10,838 bases of DNA from Hyphomicrobiales bacterium (lineage in GTDB: Bacteria; Pseudomonadota; Alphaproteobacteria; Rhizobiales; Aestuariivirgaceae), in NCBI GenBank assembly GCA_012032065.1, contig JAAURV010000076.1:1-10838 (forward strand), read 5' to 3'. Of this stretch, positions 6,323 to 10,838 are shown piece after piece (positions within the stretch are counted from its first letter, which is position 1; each line of letters starts with the position of its first letter). Below the pieces are notes generated by a model that did not search any database, had not been told where the DNA came from, and saw only the letters and a list, made by a program, of their open reading frames with translations. The translations under genes were made by a program, and so were the position numbers.

Positions 6323-7945
6323 TTATGTGATCACCGACGGTTTGGCTCGTCCGGTGCGTTGCTTGATCTGCGCGGCGTTACCGGCGAAGGCGATCAGGTC
6401 GTAAAGCGCGGACTGGGTTTCGAGACCGAGATTTTTTGCGTCGTATTTCTCGATGTAAACGCGAAGCGTTGCCCCTGCCGTGCCCGTGCCCGACAGGCGA
6501 TAGACGATCCGCGAGCCGTCATCGAAGATCACGCGCACGCCTTGCTTCGCCGTGTCCGAGTGATCGACGGGATCGTGATAGGCGAAATCGTCGGCGGCCG
6601 AGACGGTGAGGCTTCCGGCTTTCTCGCCCTTGAGTTTCGGAAGGCGCGCGCGCAGATCGGCCATCATGGCGTTCGCGGCATCGGCATCGACTTCCTCGTA
6701 GTCGTGGCGCGAATAATAGTTGCGTCCGAATTCCTGCCAGTGCTGCTTGACGATATCGGCGACGCTCTGGCGGCGCTTGGCCAGAATGTTGAGCCACAGC
6801 AGCACCGCCCACAAGCCATCCTTCTCGCGCACGTGGTTCGAGCCGGTGCCGGCACTCTCCTCGCCGCAGATGGTGGCAAGCCCCGCATCGAGCAGATTGC
6901 CGAAGAACTTCCATCCGGTCGGGGTTTCGTAACATTTGATGCCGAGTTTCTCCGCCACGCGGTCCGCCGCACAGCTTGTGGGCATCGATCGCGCGATTCC
7001 GGCAAGTCCCTTGGCGTAACCCGGTGCGAGATGCGCGTTGGCTGCGAGCATCGCAACCGAATCCGACGGTGTGACGAACTGATTCTTGCCGATGATCAGG
7101 TTGCGGTCGCCATCGCCATCGGAAGCCGCGCCGAAATCGGGGCCCTTGGGCGACATCATCAGATCGTAAAGCTCTTTCGCGTGCACGAGGTTCGGATCGG
7201 GATGATGGCCGCCGAAATCGGGGAGCGGCACTGCGTTGACGACTGATCCAGGTGCAGCGCCCAGCATGTCTTCGAGAATGCGTTTGGCATAAGGGCCGGT
7301 AATGGCGCTCATCGCGTCGAAACGGAGCGTGAAGCCGCTTTTGATCAGATCGCGGATCGCATCGAAGTCGAACAGCGTCTGCATCAGCGCGCTGTAGCCG
7401 CTGACCGGATCGACGATCTCGACGGTCATGCCATCGACTTTAACCGTGCCTGCCCTATCGAGATCGACGGGTGCGGCGTCGCTAATCTTGTAGGTGCCGA
7501 TCACGCGCGTGCATTCGTAAATCCTGTCGGTGATTTTTTCGGGCGCGGGGCCGCCGTTGCTGGCGTTGTATTTGATGCCGAAATCGCCATGCGGGCCGCC
7601 GGGATTGTGACTGGCGGAGAGAACGATGCCGCCGAACGCGCCGTTCTTGCGGATCAGATGCGAGGCGGCGGGTGTGGAGAGAAGGCCGCCTTGCGCGGTG
7701 AGTACGCGGCCAAATCCGTTTGCCGCCGCCATGCGGATCGCGGTCTGGATCACTTCGCGATTGTGGTAACGGCCATCGCCGCCGATCACCAGCGTCTTGC
7801 CGGCGAAGTCATCGAGCGAATCGAAGATCGACTGGATGAAATTTTCTGCGTAGTGCGGCTGCTGGAAGACCGGCACTTTCTTGCGCAGGCCCGACGTTCC
7901 GGGCTTCTGGCCATCGAAGGGTTTGGTTGCGACTGTGTTCATCAT
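6323..7945 (-). CDS. pgm: Phosphoglucomutase (alpha-D-glucose, PGM1-type)
   Basis: A complete 540-residue enzyme interconverting glucose-1-phosphate and glucose-6-phosphate in the cytoplasm, which links central metabolism to GlgC. The FDGQKPGTSGLRKKV start is characteristic of the long phosphoglucomutase family. The phosphoserine loop is SASHNPGG with catalytic S112 (family members usually have TASHNPGG). The Mg-binding DGDGD is at 276-280, and the sugar-binding loop GEESAGTGSN is at 361-370, followed by HVREKDG. The C-terminal phosphate-binding domain has RLSGTGTAGATLRVYIE. It starts 12 bp after the glgA stop. Two ATGs lie in tandem (7945 and 7942) and either could be used. There is no strong Shine-Dalgarno site, so coupling with glgA is likely. 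Confidence 0.96.
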   Translation of the reverse strand: MMNTVATKPFDGQKPGTSGLRKKVPVFQQPHYAENFIQSIFDSLDDFAGKTLVIGGDGRYHNREVIQTAIRMAAANGFGRVLTAQGGLLSTPAASHLIRKNGAFGGIVLSASHNPGGPHGDFGIKYNASNGGPAPEKITDRIYECTRVIGTYKISDAAPVDLDRAGTVKVDGMTVEIVDPVSGYSALMQTLFDFDAIRDLIKSGFTLRFDAMSAITGPYAKRILEDMLGAAPGSVVNAVPLPDFGGHHPDPNLVHAKELYDLMMSPKGPDFGAASDGDGDRNLIIGKNQFVTPSDSVAMLAANAHLAPGYAKGLAGIARSMPTSCAADRVAEKLGIKCYETPTGWKFFGNLLDAGLATICGEESAGTGSNHVREKDGLWAVLLWLNILAKRRQSVADIVKQHWQEFGRNYYSRHDYEEVDADAANAMMADLRARLPKLKGEKAGSLTVSAADDFAYHDPVDHSDTAKQGVRVIFDDGSRIVYRLSGTGTAGATLRVYIEKYDAKNLGLETQSALYDLIAFAGNAAQIKQRTGRAKPSVIT

Positions 7946-7957
7946 GGTTCAGGTCTT

Positions 7958-9379
7958 TCACAGCGAACGGTAGAGCGAAGCGTAGCGCGAAGCACTCCGC
8001 TCCCACGACACATCGGCTTTCATGCCGGCCTTCTGCATGGAGCGCCAGCCTTGAGGATCGGTATAGAGCGCTGCGGTGCGGTCGAGCGCGTATTCGAGGG
8101 CATCTTGAGTCACGGGCGCGAATTGCACGCCCGATGCAACGTCCGCCGAAACGGCCGCGTCGTTGGCATCGATCAAGGTATCGGCAAGACCGCCGACGCG
8201 CGCGACCACGGGAACGCAGCCATAGCGGAGGCCGTAGAGTTGCGTAAGACCACAGGGCTCGAAGCGCGACGGGATGAGGATGGCGTCCGATCCGCCCTGC
8301 AGGAGATGCGAGAGTTTTTCGTCGTAACCAATGCTGACTCCGACAAGGCCGGGATAAGATGCGGCTGCATCGCGAAGCGCACCCTCAAGCAAAGCATCGC
8401 CTGAACCAAGTACCGCGAGCCTTGCACCGGTGGTGACGAGCTTGCCGATGGCTGCCGCCACAAGGTCCATGCCTTTTTGCTCGGTTAGGCGGCTGACGAT
8501 GCAGTAGAGCAGCCCGTCGCCCTGCTTGAGTCCAAACTGGCGCTCGATGGCGCGCTTGTTCTCTTTGCGCTTGTCGATCGTGGAGGCGGAGAATGTCTTG
8601 GCGAGTGCCGCGTCGGTCTCCGGATTCCAAACATCGATGTCGATGCCGTTGACGATGCCGTGCAGAACCGCCGAGCGCTCGCGCAGCAACCCGTCGAGAC
8701 CCATGCCATCTTCGACAGTCTGGATTTCGCGCGCATAACTTGGGCTGACGGTGCTGATGGCGGAAGCGCATCGCAGGCCCGCTTTCAGATAACCAACGCC
8801 GCCAAAGTACTCGACGCCATCGATGGTGAAAGCCTGCAACGGAAGTCCCAGCGCGCCGAAGATCGAAGCTGGGAAGTGTCCCTGAAAAGCGAGATTGTGG
8901 ACGGTGATCAACGACTTCGGCCCTCCGAGATAGCGCAAGTAGGCAGGCGCCAGGCCTGCTTGCCAATCATGTGCGTGCAGCACATCGGCGGCGTAACCTG
9001 CAAACGTTCCGCGCGCGAGATCGGCCGCGACCTGACTGAGCGCTGCGAAACGCCGGGCATTGTCGGGCCAGTCCTTGCCATCGGGACCGAGATAGGGATT
9101 GCCCGCGCGGTTGTAGAGATGCGGCGCGTCGAGCACGAAGAGATCGAGGCCCTTGCCCTTGCCGCGCAGGATGCGGGCGCTGCCGCCGAAGAGATCGGGC
9201 AGCATGTGGATGGGTTCCGCCGCTTCGAGCGCGCTCATCACCGCGGGATAGCCCGGAATCAACGTCGTCATCTCGGCGCCCCGGCCTGCAAGCGCGCCCG
9301 GAAGCGCGCCCGTGACATCGGCGAGGCCGCCGGTCTTGATGAGCGGGTAGACCTCGGATGCGACCGAAAGAACCTTCAT
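7958..9379 (-). CDS. glgA: Glycogen synthase (ADP-glucose specific, GT5)
   Basis: A complete 473-residue GT5 enzyme that adds glucose from ADP-glucose to the non-reducing ends of alpha-1,4-glucan. The ADP-glucose-binding KTGGLADV motif is at 15-22, HAHDWQ at 135-140, TVHNLAFQG at 159-167 and NGIDIDVWNP at 244-253. The catalytic region has SRLTEQKG (296-303, with R297 and K302) and SRFEPCGLTQLYGLRYG with E374. Length and motifs are standard for bacterial GlgA. The start was fixed at the ATG at 9379 because homology begins at MKVLSVASEVYPLIKTGG; a longer open frame upstream lies inside glgC and is spurious. The ATG overlaps the glgC TGA (ATGA), which implies translational coupling and matched synthesis of the two enzymes. 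Confidence 0.96.
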   Translation of the reverse strand: MKVLSVASEVYPLIKTGGLADVTGALPGALAGRGAEMTTLIPGYPAVMSALEAAEPIHMLPDLFGGSARILRGKGKGLDLFVLDAPHLYNRAGNPYLGPDGKDWPDNARRFAALSQVAADLARGTFAGYAADVLHAHDWQAGLAPAYLRYLGGPKSLITVHNLAFQGHFPASIFGALGLPLQAFTIDGVEYFGGVGYLKAGLRCASAISTVSPSYAREIQTVEDGMGLDGLLRERSAVLHGIVNGIDIDVWNPETDAALAKTFSASTIDKRKENKRAIERQFGLKQGDGLLYCIVSRLTEQKGMDLVAAAIGKLVTTGARLAVLGSGDALLEGALRDAAASYPGLVGVSIGYDEKLSHLLQGGSDAILIPSRFEPCGLTQLYGLRYGCVPVVARVGGLADTLIDANDAAVSADVASGVQFAPVTQDALEYALDRTAALYTDPQGWRSMQKAGMKADVSWERSASRYASLYRSL

Positions 9380-10638
9380 GTGTTCAGTTTGTCGATCATC
9401 GGCTGAGTGATGAGGCAGATGCCGTTGCCGGTGCGGCGGAAACGCGTGCCGTCGAGTTCCGGCTCCTCGCCCACCACAAATCCATCCGGGATCTCGACGC
9501 CGCGATCGATGACCACCTTCTTCAGCACGCAGTTGCGGCCGATATTGACGTAGGGCATCACCACGGCTTCTTCCATGGTGGTGAATGAGTTGACCCTGAC
9601 GCCTGTGAACAGCAGCGTGCGCCGAAGCGCGGCGCCCGAGACAATGCAGCCACCGGAGACGAGCGAGGAGATGGCCATGCCGCGGCGGTTGTCTTCGTCG
9701 TGCACGAACTTGGCCGGTGGCGTCACTTCGCTGTAAGTCCAGATCGGCCAGTCGCGGTCGTAGAGATCGAGTGACGGAACCGTTTCGCATAAATCGAGAT
9801 TGGCCTCCCAATAGGCATCGACCGTTCCGACATCGCGCCAGTAGGCGGCGGCCTCCTTCGAGGACTTGACGCAAGAAGTTGAGAAGCGGTGCGCCACGGC
9901 TTTACCGTTCTTGACGATGTGCGGGATGATGTCCTTGCCGAAATCGTGGCTGGAGTTCTTGTCGGCGGCATCGGCCCGCAAAAGGTCGAGCAGGAACCTG
10001 GTTCCGAACACGTAGATGCCCATCGAGGCCAGCGCGAAATCGGGATTGCCTGGAATGCCTGGCGGGTCTTTCGGCTTCTCGACGAACGCAACGATCCGGT
10101 CCTTGTCATCGACATGCATGACGCCGAAACCGGTGGCCTCCATGCGCGGCACTTCGAGGCAGCCAACGGTGACATCCGCGCCGCTCGATACGTGATGCTG
10201 CAGCATCAATTCGTAGTCCATCTTGTAGATGTGATCGCCGGCGAGCACGATCATGTATTTGACGCCATGGTCCTCGATGATGTCGGCGTTCTGGTGCACC
10301 GCGTCTGCCGTGCCGTTGTACCACTGATCTTCGGAGACGCGCTGGCTCGCGGGAAGAATGTCGAAGCTCTCGTTGCGCTCCGGCCGCAAGAAGTTCCAGC
10401 CACGCTGCAAATGCCGGATAAGCGAGTGCGCTTTATATTGCGTCGCCACGCCAAAACGGCGGATGCCGGAGTTGAGCGCGTTTGAAAGTGCGAAGTCGAT
10501 GATGCGCGACTTGCCGCCGAAATATACAGCGGGCTTGGCGCGGCGATCGGTCAATTCCATCAGGCGGCTGCCACGGCCTCCGGCCAAGACATAGGCCATG
10601 GCATCGCGCGCCAAAGGCGACGTTCTCCGGTTTTCCAT
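9376..10638 (-). CDS. glgC: Glucose-1-phosphate adenylyltransferase (ADP-glucose pyrophosphorylase)
   Basis: A complete 420-residue enzyme catalysing ATP + glucose-1-phosphate to ADP-glucose + PPi, the committed and allosterically controlled step of glycogen synthesis. The nucleotide-binding loop VLAGGRGSRLMELTDRRAKP lies at 17-36, followed by FGGKSRIIDFALSN. WYNGTADAVHQN, LAGDHIYKMDY, GFGVM, FVEKPKD and WRDVGTVDAYWEANLDL are all present, and the C-terminus is a left-handed beta-helix. Alphaproteobacterial GlgC enzymes are generally activated by fructose-6-phosphate and pyruvate, which is likely but not provable here. A Shine-Dalgarno site (10647-10651) supports the ATG at 10638. It begins 31 bp after the glgB stop and overlaps glgA by 4 bp. 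Confidence 0.97.
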   Translation of the reverse strand: MENRRTSPLARDAMAYVLAGGRGSRLMELTDRRAKPAVYFGGKSRIIDFALSNALNSGIRRFGVATQYKAHSLIRHLQRGWNFLRPERNESFDILPASQRVSEDQWYNGTADAVHQNADIIEDHGVKYMIVLAGDHIYKMDYELMLQHHVSSGADVTVGCLEVPRMEATGFGVMHVDDKDRIVAFVEKPKDPPGIPGNPDFALASMGIYVFGTRFLLDLLRADAADKNSSHDFGKDIIPHIVKNGKAVAHRFSTSCVKSSKEAAAYWRDVGTVDAYWEANLDLCETVPSLDLYDRDWPIWTYSEVTPPAKFVHDEDNRRGMAISSLVSGGCIVSGAALRRTLLFTGVRVNSFTTMEEAVVMPYVNIGRNCVLKKVVIDRGVEIPDGFVVGEEPELDGTRFRRTGNGICLITQPMIDKLNT

Positions 10639-10646
10639 TCTCAGGC

Positions 10647-10651
10647 CCTCC
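10647..10651 (-). promoter_or_regulatory. Shine-Dalgarno site of glgC
   Basis: GGAGG on the minus strand, within GGGGAGGG (10646-10653), lies eight bases before the glgC ATG. It is the only strong ribosome binding site among the minus-strand genes. It sits in the 31-bp glgB-glgC gap, so glgC can be translated independently of glgB while the downstream genes appear coupled. Confidence 0.7.
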
Positions 10652-10669
10652 CCACGCTCACTTCCGGTA

Positions 10670-10838
10670 TTATGGTCCCGTGTATTCGAGAATCAAGCTT
10701 GCCATCGGCGGCAAAGTTATGTTCGCCCGGGCGCGCCGTTCTGCTCGACCGCGATGACCACCCCGCCATTGCCCACGCCCGTGCCGCCATAGACCGGCGC
10801 GTCGCTGTTGAGCCGTTCGGCCCAGCGCCCGGCGCGCG
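10670..10838 (-). CDS. glgB: 1,4-alpha-glucan branching enzyme GlgB, 3' end only, frame broken
   Basis: Only the last ~56 codons are in the window; the gene continues beyond the right edge. GlgB makes the alpha-1,6 branches of glycogen. The first frame reads RWAERLNSDAPVYGGTGVGN then GGVVIAVEQNGAPG, the usual end of the C-terminal beta domain. It then meets a TAA at 10719-10717. Another frame supplies the expected last residues ANITLPPMASLILEYTGP, stopping at a TAA at 10672-10670. One extra G in the GGG at 10728-10726 joins the two frames. Its place directly upstream of glgC matches the glgBCA order of many alphaproteobacteria. The catalytic domain cannot be judged from this window. Confidence 0.85.
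   Translation of the reverse strand, partial: ARRALGRTAQQRRAGLWRHGRGQWRGGHRGRAERRARANITLPPMASLILEYTGP

Noticed and set aside
7958..9874. 638-residue version of glycogen synthase with an upstream extension
   Set aside because: The extra N-terminal part lies inside glgC, is Arg/His-rich and has no homology; the start at 9379 with the ATGA overlap fits GlgA.

Overview
The window looks like a stretch of an alphaproteobacterial chromosome. It is GC-rich, and most of it is a glycogen (glg) gene cluster in an order like that of Rhizobiales such as Agrobacterium. The GlgC is 420 residues, which as I recall matches the Agrobacterium-type enzyme, and a small palindromic intergenic repeat family of a kind common in alphaproteobacteria occurs three times. 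The exact genus cannot be read from the sequence.

Layout. Positions 1-124 hold a palindromic repeat and the leader of a short plus-strand operon: a GT1/UGT-like glycosyltransferase (125-1456) immediately followed by a small Cupin_3-type protein (1457-1822). From about 1823 to 1982 lies the convergent junction, with two oppositely oriented copies of the same repeat. Everything from 1900 to the right edge is on the minus strand. In transcription order it is glgB (3' end only), glgC, glgA, pgm, glgX, malQ and a NudK-like Nudix hydrolase. Genes are packed with gaps from 31 bp down to 4-bp overlaps, so they probably form one operon whose promoter lies beyond the right edge.

Function. Pgm interconverts Glc-6-P and Glc-1-P. 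GlgC makes ADP-glucose, GlgA polymerises it and GlgB branches the polymer. GlgX debranches, and MalQ recycles the short maltodextrins. The last gene encodes a Nudix hydrolase closest to GDP-mannose pyrophosphatase NudK. In this context it could act on a nucleotide sugar, possibly ADP-glucose.

Oddities. The reading frames of glgB, glgX and malQ (twice) are each broken by one base, and every break can be explained by one missing base, several of them in short homopolymers. malQ also lacks a stop and reads in frame into the Nudix gene. This pattern fits assembly or sequencing indels at least as well as gene decay, because catalytic residues are retained on both sides of each break. The Nudix frame further runs through an intergenic repeat, giving a 27-residue repeat-encoded tail. 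I see no CRISPR array, tRNA, rRNA, insertion sequence or phage gene. Apart from the unusual glycosyltransferase/cupin pair and the Nudix gene tied to glycogen metabolism, I find no convincing undescribed system.
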